Part shown: piece by piece, positions 30,416 through 39,130 of the stretch
Numbering within the stretch: the first letter of the stretch is position 1
Layout of the letters: each line of letters begins with the position of its first letter
NCBI RefSeq assembly: GCF_009906855.1
Contig: NZ_CP047650.1
Span: 1,984,001 to 2,048,000, forward strand
DNA length: 64,000 nt
Source: Xylophilus rhododendri
GTDB lineage: Bacteria > Pseudomonadota > Gammaproteobacteria > Burkholderiales > Burkholderiaceae_C
Direction of reading: 5' to 3'
Translations under genes and position numbers: made by a program
The notes under the pieces: model-generated
What the model saw: only the letters and a program-made list of their open reading frames with translations
The model's database searches: none
What the model was told of the DNA's origin: nothing

Positions 30416-30906
30416 CAGCAGTTCCCGCCCTTGGTGGTCACCCAGCAGGCGGTGTTGCCGGTCCAGCCCGAAAGCCCGGTGACGGTGCTGGACATGTTGT
30501 TGGACTGGTCCACGACATAGCTGAACGCCGCCATGGGCCCGGTGGCGATGCCGGTGGCGGTGAGCGTGTACGCGGTCGCGCTGCTGGCCGAGCAGGTGAT
30601 GGTGAAGTACTTGAGACCGGTGGGCATCGCCACGCCGCAGGTCGTGCCGCTGACCGGGGTCGGCTGGTAACTCTTGGAGTCCTGGAACCACTGCTCCAGT
30701 CGCACCTGGGTGGAGCTCAGGTTGGAGGTCGCCTCGGGGATGCGCCCGCGCCGGATGTAGTCGGTATACGCGGGCAACGCGATCGCGCTCAGGATGCCGA
30801 TGATGGCCACCGTGACCATCACCTCGATCAGGGTGAAGCCGGCCGCCATGCGGCGCGGCGGGACGGAAGATCGGCAGGCAATTCGGCGACGCATGAGGAA
30901 TACCAA
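30415..30906 (-). CDS. pilE: Type IV pilin-like protein PilE
   Basis: 163 residues. Leader [20 protein letters not shown] with Glu5 after the cleavage Gly, then [19 protein letters not shown] as in PilE. It has a C-terminal disulfide pair ([10 protein letters not shown]). The TTG at 30906 is favoured because AGGAG lies 7 nt upstream; ATG at 30894 has no well-placed site. First gene of the operon pilE-fimT-pilV-pilW-pilX-pilY1. It is a minor pilin rather than the major PilA subunit, judging by context. Confidence 0.9.
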   Translation of the reverse strand: MVFLMRRRIACRSSVPPRRMAAGFTLIEVMVTVAIIGILSAIALPAYTDYIRRGRIPEATSNLSSTQVRLEQWFQDSKSYQPTPVSGTTCGVAMPTGLKYFTITCSASSATAYTLTATGIATGPMAAFSYVVDQSNNMSSTVTGLSGWTGNTACWVTTKGGNC

Positions 30907-31066
30907 GGAACGGCTCCTGAGTCTGCTTCCGGACTACCGGGAGTTTCTTTTCATTCGGTAACCTGTCTGAAAAGCAGGCCATCGGCGACAAATATCTCCG
31001 CGCCATGATCCGCGCAAGCAGCGGGATAACCCGTCTTCGTCAACGCAATTGCGAATATCTCCTACG

Positions 31067-31090
31067 TTTGTAGAGAAATATTCCTACAAA
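31067..31090. repeat. AT-rich inverted repeat between the PucR-type gene and the pilin operon
   Basis: TTTGTAG (31067-31073) and CTACAAA (31084-31090) form a 7-bp dyad with a 10-bp spacer. It lies 10 bp past the regulator stop and about 160 bp upstream of pilE on the same strand. It could be an operator for the pilin operon or a weak terminator. No sigma-54 site was found in the interval. Confidence 0.45.
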
Positions 31091-31099
31091 TCCACGTTT

Positions 31100-33100
31100 T
31101 TATTCAACAGAACTCACGTTTCCAGCGCCGAGGCTCCACAGCCGCAGGGCCATGTGGATCTCCAGCGCCCGGCTGGCGTTGCCCCAGTGGCCCAACAGCT
31201 CCTCCACGCTGTTCAGGCGCTGGCGCACCGTGTTGACATGGATGCCCATGCGCGCGGCCGTCAGCTTGGCGTTCTGGTTGCAGTCGAAATAGGCCAGCAG
31301 GGTGGAGGCCAGCTCCGAGCCCTTGCGGCGGTCGTGCGCGGTGACGGCGCCGATGGTGGCGTCGAGGAAGGCCGCGAGGCTGGCCTGGTCGTGGGTCTCG
31401 AACAGCACCGAATACAGCGCCATCTCGTTCTGGCCGACGATGCCGGATCGCATGCCCAGCCGCTCCAGCACCGAGAGCCCGCGCCGCAGGGCGGCATACA
31501 GCGGCGGAAACTCCGCCGCCGCCGCGACCGGGCGCGACAGCACGCCCTGCCAGGCCTGGCCCGATTCCCGCCGGGCGAAGGCCGAGAACTTCTCCACCAG
31601 CTCGTGCGCCCGCGGCGCGGCGCAGACCAGCACCAGCACACCATCGACCTCGTCGAGCACCTGCTGCTGCCAGGCCGGATCCGAGCGCAGCCGCCGGGCC
31701 CAGAAGGCCGCGCCGGGCTGCGTCGTCTGCGCCACCAGCAGGGACATGGGCAGTGACAGGTCGAGCCCGAAACGCTCGGCGCGTTCGCGCGCCAGCCGCG
31801 GCTCGCCCTGGCGCGGCGAGACCAGGGTGCGCAGCAGCGCGGACAGGTCGCGGTGCTTCTCCGCCTCCATGCGTTCGTGCGACAGCAGCACCACGCCGAT
31901 CACGCTCGAACTGCGCTCGAAGGTGCGCAGCGAGATGCCGCTCAGGTCCTCGTGCCGCAGCAGCAGCACCGCGCCCAGCAGCTCGTTGCCGCCGATCACC
32001 GCGATGGCCCGGCACCGCTCGCCCGCCTCCTCGAAAGCCAGGGCCGAGCGGCCGGCCTGCCGGCTCTCGCGCAGGGCGCGGGCGATGTCCGCGCTGTGCG
32101 GGCCGCTGGGCGAATAGGCCTGGGCGAGGCTGCCGGCGTAGCCGGGCGCGGACGCGCTGGCGATGGCATCTCCGGCTTCGTCCAGCACCAGCACGCTGCC
32201 GTGCAGCAACTGGGCGATGGAGGCGCAGAGTTCGCCCAGCGAGGCGCCGCGCGCCAGCAGCGAGGTCAGCTGCTCGTGCGCCTCGGCGGCACCCTGCACC
32301 TCGCGGGCATGGCGCTCCAGCGCGGCGCGGGCGGCGTCGGCGTCGGCCAGCGCGCTGCGGGCCTCGGCGAAGGCCCGGGCGTTCTCGATGGCCAGGGCCG
32401 CATGGGTGGCCAGGGTGCAGAGGATGGAGACGTTGAGCGCGGTGTGGGTGCGGTGGTAGCGGTCGGCCACGAACAGCAGGCCGACCACCCGGTCCTCGCA
32501 GATCAGCGGCGCGCCGACCAGGGCCGCCACGCCTTCGTCGCGGAAGGTGTCGTCCAGCGCCGGATCGTGCACGAAGCGGGTGTCGTGCAGGTAGTCGGGG
32601 GTGGCGAAGGGCAGGCGCGTGGCCATCACCACGCCGGCCACGCCGAGCTTGCGGCCGGCGGTCATCCGACCGGTGCGCTGGGAGATGGCGCCGTCGGCCA
32701 CGACCACGTGGAATTCGCCGCTTTGTGCATCGACCAAAGTCAGCCAGCACAGGTGCGCGCCCATCAGCTTGCGGGCGCGCTGGGCGATGGCTTCGAGCAG
32801 GCCCTGCAGGTCGCGGCGGCTCGACAGGTCTTGCGCGGACTCGATCACCGCCAGCATGCCGCGCTCGCGCTGCTCGTGCAGCTCCTGCCGGTTGCGCAGC
32901 GCCATGGCCATGCGCACCTGTTCGACCGCGCCGGGCTTGCCGGGCCAGGCGTCCGGCAGGGCCTCGACCTTCAGCAGGCGCGAGGCGAACTCGTCCGCCC
33001 CGGCGCTGCGGTGCAGCATGGCCAGCAGGTCGGGAGCGATGTCGGCGGCTTGCGGCGGTACCGCCTGCATCCGCCTTGCTTCGGGGGCCAGGGAAGACAT
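31100..33100 (-). CDS. GAF-domain PucR-type transcriptional regulator
   Basis: 666 residues. A GAF domain occupies about residues 90-245 (LEAIAQRARKLMGAHLCWLT, VGAPLICEDRVVGLLFVADR). A helical linker and a GGDEF-like/PucR middle region (about 300-560) follow. The C-terminal PucR helix-turn-helix is at about 600-650: LAYFDCNQNAKLTAARMGIH, VNTVRQRLNSVEELLG. ATG at 33100 is chosen over an extension of 53 codons that is poor in regulator-like sequence. It is divergent from the SDR/ABC/BKACE operon and likely controls it through the site at 33185-33226. The inducer is unknown; aromatic or small organic acids are typical for the family. Confidence 0.88.
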   Translation of the reverse strand: MSSLAPEARRMQAVPPQAADIAPDLLAMLHRSAGADEFASRLLKVEALPDAWPGKPGAVEQVRMAMALRNRQELHEQRERGMLAVIESAQDLSSRRDLQGLLEAIAQRARKLMGAHLCWLTLVDAQSGEFHVVVADGAISQRTGRMTAGRKLGVAGVVMATRLPFATPDYLHDTRFVHDPALDDTFRDEGVAALVGAPLICEDRVVGLLFVADRYHRTHTALNVSILCTLATHAALAIENARAFAEARSALADADAARAALERHAREVQGAAEAHEQLTSLLARGASLGELCASIAQLLHGSVLVLDEAGDAIASASAPGYAGSLAQAYSPSGPHSADIARALRESRQAGRSALAFEEAGERCRAIAVIGGNELLGAVLLLRHEDLSGISLRTFERSSSVIGVVLLSHERMEAEKHRDLSALLRTLVSPRQGEPRLARERAERFGLDLSLPMSLLVAQTTQPGAAFWARRLRSDPAWQQQVLDEVDGVLVLVCAAPRAHELVEKFSAFARRESGQAWQGVLSRPVAAAAEFPPLYAALRRGLSVLERLGMRSGIVGQNEMALYSVLFETHDQASLAAFLDATIGAVTAHDRRKGSELASTLLAYFDCNQNAKLTAARMGIHVNTVRQRLNSVEELLGHWGNASRALEIHMALRLWSLGAGNVSSVE

Positions 33101-33184
33101 GAGGCGGCAAAGGCTAGCAGAACATCGCCATGCGGACATGGGCGCAAGCCCTGAGGCGGGCGCCCATCGGCCGCAGTGCGCGCA

Positions 33185-33226
33185 GCACATCGGCACCCGG
33201 CCTGCGGTGTGCGCGGCACACATAGG
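33185..33226. promoter_or_regulatory. Three-box regulatory site, copy 1
   Basis: GCACATCGGC (33185-33194), CGGTGTG (33205-33211) and CACATAGG (33219-33226). The same three blocks with identical spacing (N10, N7) occur at 40103-40144. Read as half-sites, they are CACATCGG, its inverted relative CACACCG, and CACATAGG. It lies 56 bp before the SDR start and 84 bp before the divergent regulator start. Confidence 0.7.
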
Positions 33227-33282
33227 CGCGCCGGCCGGTCTTGCGGACACTGGCGCCATCCGTCCACGCCCTGACTGCCTCC

Positions 33283-34074
33283 ATGAGCATCCTCGATTCC
33301 CTGCGACCCCTGCCCGGCCTGCGTGTCCTCGTCACCGCGGGCGCCTCCGGCATCGGCGCGGCGATCGCGCTGGCCTTCCGCGAGACCGGCGCCCGGGTGC
33401 ATGTCTGCGACATCGACCGGGCCGCGCTCGACCGGCTGAACCGGCAGGCGCCCGAGATCGGATCGAGCATGGCCGATGCCTCGCTGCCCGACGATGTGGA
33501 CCTGGTCTTCGACGACGTGCAGGGCACGCTCGGCGGGCTGGACGTGCTGGTCAACAACGTCGGTGTGGCCGGGCCCACCGGCGCGATCCAGGACCTGCGC
33601 CGCGGCGACTGGGAGCGCACCGTGGCGGTCAACCTCAACAGCCAGTTCTACTTCGCCCAGCGCGCGGTGCCGCTGCTGCGCCAGTCCACGCAGAATCCCT
33701 CGCTGATCGCCATGAGTTCGGTGGCGGGCCGGCTCGGCTATCCGCTGCGCACGCCGTATGCGGCGACCAAGTGGGCGGTGGTCGGGCTGATGAAGTCGCT
33801 GGCCATCGAACTCGGGCCGCACGGCGTGCGGGTCAATGCCATCCTGCCGGGCACGGTGGAGGGCGAACGCATGGACGGCGTGATCGGCGCCCGCGCCGCC
33901 GAGCAGGGCGTGTCGGCCCAGGCGATGCGGGCGCAGTACCTGGACAAGATCTCGCTGCGCCGCATGGTCACGCCCGCCGACGTGGCGGCCATGGCACTCT
34001 TTCTGAGTTCGCGCGCGGCGCGCAACATCACCGGACAGGCGATCAGCGTGGACGGGAACATGGAATACCTCTGA
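33283..34074 (+). CDS. SDR-family dehydrogenase
   Basis: 263 residues. Classical short-chain dehydrogenase: VTAGASGIGAAIAL for the cofactor site with Asp at CDID (favouring NAD), NNVGVAG, catalytic Ser in SSVAGRLG, and Tyr-Lys in PYAATKWA. The C-terminus GQAISVDGNMEYL is standard. First gene of an operon with an ABC transporter and BKACE. I infer oxidation of a beta-hydroxy acid to the beta-keto acid used by BKACE. No strong ribosome-binding site is visible before ATG 33283. Confidence 0.9.
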   Translation: MSILDSLRPLPGLRVLVTAGASGIGAAIALAFRETGARVHVCDIDRAALDRLNRQAPEIGSSMADASLPDDVDLVFDDVQGTLGGLDVLVNNVGVAGPTGAIQDLRRGDWERTVAVNLNSQFYFAQRAVPLLRQSTQNPSLIAMSSVAGRLGYPLRTPYAATKWAVVGLMKSLAIELGPHGVRVNAILPGTVEGERMDGVIGARAAEQGVSAQAMRAQYLDKISLRRMVTPADVAAMALFLSSRAARNITGQAISVDGNMEYL

Positions 34075-34119
34075 GCGGGCCGCCCGCCGGATTCGAGCAA
34101 CAAATCAAAGGAGACACCC

Positions 34120-35373
34120 ATGCCACTGAAGACAAGCCTCGCGCGCCGCCTGCGGCCCGCCCCTCTCGCCGCCCTGCTGCTGTGCGCCGCCGCTTCGGCC
34201 GCGCCGGTGAAGATCGGCCTGGTCGAAACCCTCTCCGGCCCGCAGGCCTCCTCCGGCCAGGCCTACCGCAGCGCGGTGCGTTACGCGATCGACCAGATCA
34301 ACGCGGCCGGCGGCTGGAACGGCGAGCCGGTGCAGCTGCTGGAGTACGACAACCAGGGCGGCCCGGCCGGCGCCGCCGACAAACTCAAGGCGGCCGCCGC
34401 CGACGGGGTGCAGATGGTGGTGCAGGGCGCCTCCTCGGCCATCGGCGGGCAGATCACCGAGGACGTGCGCAAGTACAACCTGCGCAATCCCGGCAAGGAG
34501 ATGCTCTACTTCAACATGGGCGCCGAGGCGCTGGAGCTGACCGGCGAGAAGTGCAACTTCCACCACTTCCGCTTCGCCGGCGATGCGCAGGTGCGCACCA
34601 AGGCACTGGTCGGCGCGATGAAGCAGGCCCATGCCCTGGGCACCCGGGTGTATTCCATCAACCAGAACTACTCCTGGGGCCAGGACATGGAGCGCGCCAT
34701 CTCCGACAACGCCGCCGCCGGCGGCTACCAGGTGGTGGAGAAGACCCTGCACGACGTCAACAAGGTGCAGGACTTCGCGCCCTACGTGGCCAAGATCGCC
34801 GCGTCCAGGGCCGACTCGGTGCTCACCGGCAACTGGTCCAACGACCTGCTGCTGCTGATGAAGGCCTCGAAGTCCGCCGGCCTGAAGGTGCGTTTCGGCA
34901 CGGTGTATCTGGACCAGCCGGGCAACCTGGCCAATGCCGGCGACCTGGCCATCGGCCACTTCGTGGTGCACACCTTCAACCCGGAATCGGGCGGCGCCGA
35001 CGGCGCGCGTTTCATGGCCGACTACCAGGCCAGGACCGGTCATGCGCCCACCTTCATCGAGCCGCAGACCGTCTACGGCATGGCCATGGTGGCCGATGCC
35101 CTCAAACGCACGCCGCCCGAGAACGGCATGCTCAACGTAAACGCCTTCGCCAAGGCGCTGGAGAACACCCGCATCAAGTCGCCGATGGGCGAGATGAGCA
35201 TGCGCGCGGCCGACCACCAGGTGCAGATGCCGATGGTGGTCTCCACCGTCGCCAGGGATGCGCGCTACAAGGCCGACGGCACCGACATGGGTTTCAAGCC
35301 GGTGAAGCTGTTCACCGCGGCCGAGGCCTCCACGCCGGCCCAGGCCAGCTGCGTCATGAAGCGGCCGGGCTGA
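34120..35373 (+). CDS. Branched-chain amino acid-type ABC substrate-binding protein
   Basis: 417 residues. The signal peptide ends at about residue 27 (LLLCAAASAA). A Peripla_BP_6 fold follows: VKIGLVETLSGPQASSGQAY, INAAGGWNGEPVQLLEYDN and NYSWGQDMERA. AAAGGAG lies 9 nt before the ATG. Same family as the LivJ-type protein at 54.3 kb but clearly different, so another ligand is likely; the context suggests an organic acid. It is followed by its own permeases and ATPases. Confidence 0.92.
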   Translation: MPLKTSLARRLRPAPLAALLLCAAASAAPVKIGLVETLSGPQASSGQAYRSAVRYAIDQINAAGGWNGEPVQLLEYDNQGGPAGAADKLKAAAADGVQMVVQGASSAIGGQITEDVRKYNLRNPGKEMLYFNMGAEALELTGEKCNFHHFRFAGDAQVRTKALVGAMKQAHALGTRVYSINQNYSWGQDMERAISDNAAAGGYQVVEKTLHDVNKVQDFAPYVAKIAASRADSVLTGNWSNDLLLLMKASKSAGLKVRFGTVYLDQPGNLANAGDLAIGHFVVHTFNPESGGADGARFMADYQARTGHAPTFIEPQTVYGMAMVADALKRTPPENGMLNVNAFAKALENTRIKSPMGEMSMRAADHQVQMPMVVSTVARDARYKADGTDMGFKPVKLFTAAEASTPAQASCVMKRPG

Positions 35374-35386
35374 GCGGCGCCGCGGC

Positions 35387-36328
35387 ATGGACCAGTTCCT
35401 CGTCTCCCTGATGAACGGCATCGTCTACGGCCTGCTGCTGTTCATGGTGTCGGCCGGGCTCACCCTCATCTTCGGGATGATGGGTGTGCTGAATTTCGCC
35501 CATGCCTCCTTCTACATGCTGGGCGCCTACTTCGCCTACCTGCTGCAGGGCTGGCTGGGCTTCTGGGGGGCGATCCTGGTGTCGCCGCTGCTGGTGGGGC
35601 TGCTGGGCGTGGTGGTGGAGCGTTTCTTCCTGCGCCGGGTGCACCACCACGGCCATGCGCACGAGCTGCTGCTGACCTTCGGCCTGTCCTTCATCGTGGC
35701 CGAGTCGATCAAGCTCTTCTTCGGCAACTATCCGGTGGACTACCGCATTCCCGCCGCGCTCGACGTGCCGGCCTTCGCCATCGGCGGCGCCAGCTATCCG
35801 GCCTACCGGCTGCTGATGGGCGGCATCGCGATCGCGATGTTCCTGCTGATCTACCTGCTGCTGACGCGCACCCGCGTCGGCATCGTGGTGCGCTCTGCCA
35901 TCTACCGGCCGCGCATGGCCGAGGCCCTGGGGCACAACGTGCCGCTGGTGTTCATGGGGGTGTTCGGCGTGGGTGCGGCGCTGGCCGGCCTGGCCGGTGC
36001 GGTGGCCGGCGCCTTCTACACCACCAACCCGAACATGGCGCTGGAGCTGGGGGTGATCGTCTTCGTGGTGGTGGTGGTCGGCGGGCTGGGCTCGCTGGGC
36101 GGGGCGATGCTGGCATCGCTGCTGATCGGCGTGGTCACCTCGCTGGCGGTGAGTGTGGACCGCAGCCTGGCGGACCTCTTCGCGCTCGTCGGCGCGGGCG
36201 ACTGGGCGCGCGATGTGGGCGGGTTGATGACACTGAAGATCTCCAGCCTCTCCGCCACCCTGCCCTTCGCGCTGATGCTGCTGATCCTGCTGGTGCGGCC
36301 GCGCGGCCTGATGGGCGAAAAAGGCTGA
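35387..36328 (+). CDS. ABC transporter permease, LivH type
   Basis: 313 residues, about eight membrane helices. LivH hallmarks: MNGIVYGLLLFMVSAGLTLI, FGMMGVLNFAHASFYMLGAY and the coupling region GLGSLGGAMLASLLIG. It starts 13 bp after the binding-protein gene and is 4 bp from the LivM-type gene. Imports the ligand of the preceding binding protein across the inner membrane. Confidence 0.92.
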   Translation: MDQFLVSLMNGIVYGLLLFMVSAGLTLIFGMMGVLNFAHASFYMLGAYFAYLLQGWLGFWGAILVSPLLVGLLGVVVERFFLRRVHHHGHAHELLLTFGLSFIVAESIKLFFGNYPVDYRIPAALDVPAFAIGGASYPAYRLLMGGIAIAMFLLIYLLLTRTRVGIVVRSAIYRPRMAEALGHNVPLVFMGVFGVGAALAGLAGAVAGAFYTTNPNMALELGVIVFVVVVVGGLGSLGGAMLASLLIGVVTSLAVSVDRSLADLFALVGAGDWARDVGGLMTLKISSLSATLPFALMLLILLVRPRGLMGEKG

Positions 36329-36332
36329 ACCG

Positions 36333-37598
36333 ATGAAGACCGTCTCCTTTCTCGTCGGCGCTGTCGTCGCGCTGCTGCTCGCCCTGCCCTGGCTGCTGTC
36401 GCAGGGCCTGCTCAACGCGGCCGTGCAGATGCTGATCGCCGCGCTGTTCGCCAGCGCCTACAACCTGCTGTGCGGCCAGGCCGGCATGCTGTCCTTCGGC
36501 CATGCGGCCTATTTCGGCGTGGGCGCCTTCGCGACGGTGCATGCGATGAACGCCGTCGGCGGCGCGGGCCTGCTGCCGACGCCGCTGCTGCCGCTGGCCG
36601 GCGCGCTGGTCGGGCTGCTGGTGGGCGCGGTGGCGGGCTGGTTCGCCACCCAGCGCAGCGGCACCTACTTCGCCATGATCACCCTGGCCATCGCCGAGCT
36701 GGTGCATTCGCTGGCGCCGCACTTCAAGGGGCTGTTCGGCGGCGAAGCCGGCATCTCCTCCATGCGCATGCCGGCCTGGGGCCTGGATTTCGGCTCGACC
36801 ACGCAGGTGTACTACCTGACGCTGGGCTGGACCCTGCTCTGCCTGGCCCTGCTCTTCTTCTTCACCCGCACGCCGATGGGCCGGCTCACCCTGGGCCTGC
36901 GCGAGAACAGCCACCGCCTGCGTTTCCTGGGCTACCAGGTGCACGGCCTGGGCATGGCGGTGTTCGCCATCTCGGCCATGTTCTCCGGCGTGGCGGGGGC
37001 GCTGCAGGTGCTGTCCAACGAGTCGGCGAACTATGTGCTGTTCGACCCGGGACTGTCGGCGGCGGTGATCCTGCACAGCTATATCGGCGGCATCGGCATG
37101 TTCCTGGGACCGGCGCTGGGGGCGGCGATCATGACCTTCTTCGGCTATGCGGTGTCGGACCTGACGCAGTCCTGGCTGCTCTACCAGGGCATCGTGTTCG
37201 TGCTGGTGATGATGTTCCTGCCGGCCGGGCTGGCCAGCCTGCCGGGCCGCGCGCTGGGGCTGGCGCGGCGCTTCGGCATGGCGCGGCTGGTGCCGCTGCT
37301 GCTGCTGGGCCTGGGCGCGGCGCTGCTGCTGGCCATGGGCGCCGTCTTCCTGGTGGAGCTGCTGCAGCGCCTCTTCTCGCAGGACTACCGGGCCGCCCTG
37401 CGCCTGCATCCGGGCGATGCCTGGCCGGCGGTGGCGCTGCTGTCGCGCCAGTGGCTGCCGGCATCGCCGGCGACCTGGTCGCTGCCGCTGGCGCTGCTGG
37501 CCGGCGGCGGGCTGCTGACATGGCTGGCGCGGCGGCGGCGTGCCGCGCTCGACGAGCCGGATCGCACCGTGGCCGCGGGCGGGGAGGTGGCGGCATGA
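36333..37598 (+). CDS. ABC transporter permease, LivM type, with C-terminal extension
   Basis: 421 residues. Residues 1-300 are a standard LivM: LLCGQAGMLSFGHAAYFGVG and a coupling loop IGGIGMFLGPALGAA. After FVLVMMFLPAGLASL the protein continues about 110 residues with two further hydrophobic segments (LVPLLLLGLGAALLLAMGAV and LPLALLAGGGLLTWL), beyond the usual LivM end. Its stop overlaps the next ATG (ATGA). Confidence 0.9.
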   Translation: MKTVSFLVGAVVALLLALPWLLSQGLLNAAVQMLIAALFASAYNLLCGQAGMLSFGHAAYFGVGAFATVHAMNAVGGAGLLPTPLLPLAGALVGLLVGAVAGWFATQRSGTYFAMITLAIAELVHSLAPHFKGLFGGEAGISSMRMPAWGLDFGSTTQVYYLTLGWTLLCLALLFFFTRTPMGRLTLGLRENSHRLRFLGYQVHGLGMAVFAISAMFSGVAGALQVLSNESANYVLFDPGLSAAVILHSYIGGIGMFLGPALGAAIMTFFGYAVSDLTQSWLLYQGIVFVLVMMFLPAGLASLPGRALGLARRFGMARLVPLLLLGLGAALLLAMGAVFLVELLQRLFSQDYRAALRLHPGDAWPAVALLSRQWLPASPATWSLPLALLAGGGLLTWLARRRRAALDEPDRTVAAGGEVAA

Positions 37599-38353
37599 GC
37601 AGCGACACCATCCTCAGCGTTCGCGGCCTGCGCAAGTCCTTCGGCGCGACCGAGATCATGCGGGGCGTGGACCTGGACCTGCTGGCCGGCGAGCGCCACG
37701 CGCTGATCGGCCCCAACGGCGCCGGCAAGTCCACCCTGTTCCATCTGCTCTCGGGCCAGCTGGCGCCGAGCGGCGGCGAGATCCGCTTCGACGGGCGCGA
37801 GATCGGCGGGCGTTCGCCGCAGGCGATCAACCGGCTCGGCCTGGCGCGCTCCTTTCAGATCACCAACATCTTCCCCAGGCTCAGCGTGTTCGAGAACATC
37901 CGCCTGGCGGCGATGCGGCCGCACGGCCTGCAGTACGCCTTCTGGAAGCGCATAGACCGCGACCGGCGCATCCGCGCGGAGACCGAGCGCCTGCTGGAGC
38001 TGGTGCGGCTGGCACCCCGGCGCTCGACCCTGGCCGGCGAGATGGCCTACTCCGAACAGCGCTCGCTGGAGATCGCCATGACACTCGCCTCGGACCCCCG
38101 CCTGATCCTGCTGGACGAGCCCATGGCCGGCATGTCCACCGAGGAGACGCACTACACGGCAGCGCTGATCCGCGAGGTCACGCAGGGCCGCACGCTGCTG
38201 ATCGTGGAGCACGACATGGACGTAGTGTTCTCGCTCGGCGACCGCATCAGCGTGCTGGTCTACGGCCAGGTGATCGCCACCGGCACGCCCGACGAGATCC
38301 GCGGCAATGCGGCGGTGCAGGAGGCCTACCTGGGCCAGGAGGCCCACGCATGA
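37595..38353 (+). CDS. ABC transporter ATPase, LivG type
   Basis: 252 residues. Walker A GPNGAGKST, Q-loop RSFQITNIF, signature MAYSEQRSLEIAM (the LivG form of LSGGQ), Walker B LILLDEPMAGM and switch His in VEHDMD. It energises the LivH/LivM-type permeases at 35.4-37.6 kb. Start and stop overlap its neighbours by 4 bp. Confidence 0.93.
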   Translation: MSSDTILSVRGLRKSFGATEIMRGVDLDLLAGERHALIGPNGAGKSTLFHLLSGQLAPSGGEIRFDGREIGGRSPQAINRLGLARSFQITNIFPRLSVFENIRLAAMRPHGLQYAFWKRIDRDRRIRAETERLLELVRLAPRRSTLAGEMAYSEQRSLEIAMTLASDPRLILLDEPMAGMSTEETHYTAALIREVTQGRTLLIVEHDMDVVFSLGDRISVLVYGQVIATGTPDEIRGNAAVQEAYLGQEAHA

Positions 38354-39084
38354 GCGCTGCCGGCAAGAACGACCAGGGCAGCCTGCTGGAGGTCGCCGAA
38401 CTGCATGCCCACTACGGCAAGAGCCACATCCTGCACGGCGTGAACCTGCGGGTGGGCGAACGCGAGGTGGTGAGCCTGCTGGGCCGCAACGGCTCCGGCC
38501 GCTCGACTACGATGAAGGCCATCATGGGCCTGGTGGCGCCCTCCGCCGGCCAGGTGCGGCTGCGCGGCCGGGAGCTGGCCGGACAGCGGCCCTACGCCAT
38601 CTGCCGCGCCGGCATCGCCTATGTTCCCGAGGAGCGCGAGGTGTTCGCCAACCTCACGGTGGAGGAGAACCTGCGCATGGGCGAGCAGCCGGCGCCCGCG
38701 GGCGCGCACCGCTGGCGCATGGCCGACATGTTCGACTACTTCCCCCGGCTCAAGGAGCGGCGCGGCACCCGCGCGGGCAGCCTGTCGGGCGGCGAGCAGC
38801 AGATGCTGACCATCTGCCGCTCGCTGCTGGGCAATCCGCGCCTGATCCTGATCGACGAACCCACCGAAGGCCTGGCGCCGAAGATCGTGGCGCAGGTCGG
38901 CGAATGCATACGCGACATGCATGCCAAGGGCGTGTCGGTGCTGCTGGTCGAGCAGAAGCTGGCGATCGCGCTGAAGGTGGCCACACGCGTGTGTGTGATG
39001 GGCCATGGGCGCATCGTGTTCGAAGGCTCGCCGCAGGCGCTGGCGGCGGACCAGGCGCTGGTCGCCCAGTGGCTGGCGGTGTGA
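38350..39084 (+). CDS. ABC transporter ATPase, LivF type, with Walker A Arg
   Basis: 244 residues. The order of motifs is normal: Q-loop YVPEEREVF, signature LSGGEQQM, Walker B LILIDEPTEGLAP, and switch region VLLVEQKLAIAL, where Gln is normal for LivF. The Walker A is LGRNGSGRST: the invariant Lys is Arg51 (codon cgc). The LivF at 58.1 kb has the normal GANGAGKST. ATP hydrolysis in this subunit may therefore be weak, leaving the LivG partner as the main motor. This last point is inference. Confidence 0.92.
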   Translation: MSAAGKNDQGSLLEVAELHAHYGKSHILHGVNLRVGEREVVSLLGRNGSGRSTTMKAIMGLVAPSAGQVRLRGRELAGQRPYAICRAGIAYVPEEREVFANLTVEENLRMGEQPAPAGAHRWRMADMFDYFPRLKERRGTRAGSLSGGEQQMLTICRSLLGNPRLILIDEPTEGLAPKIVAQVGECIRDMHAKGVSVLLVEQKLAIALKVATRVCVMGHGRIVFEGSPQALAADQALVAQWLAV

Positions 39085-39130
39085 GCCGGCCGCTTCTTTT
39101 TCACTTTCCTTTTCGATCCACGAGACCCCC

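Noticed and set aside
30907..31099. Sigma-54 promoter for pilE
   Set aside because: No GG-N10-GC element with proper flanks was found on the minus strand in this gap.
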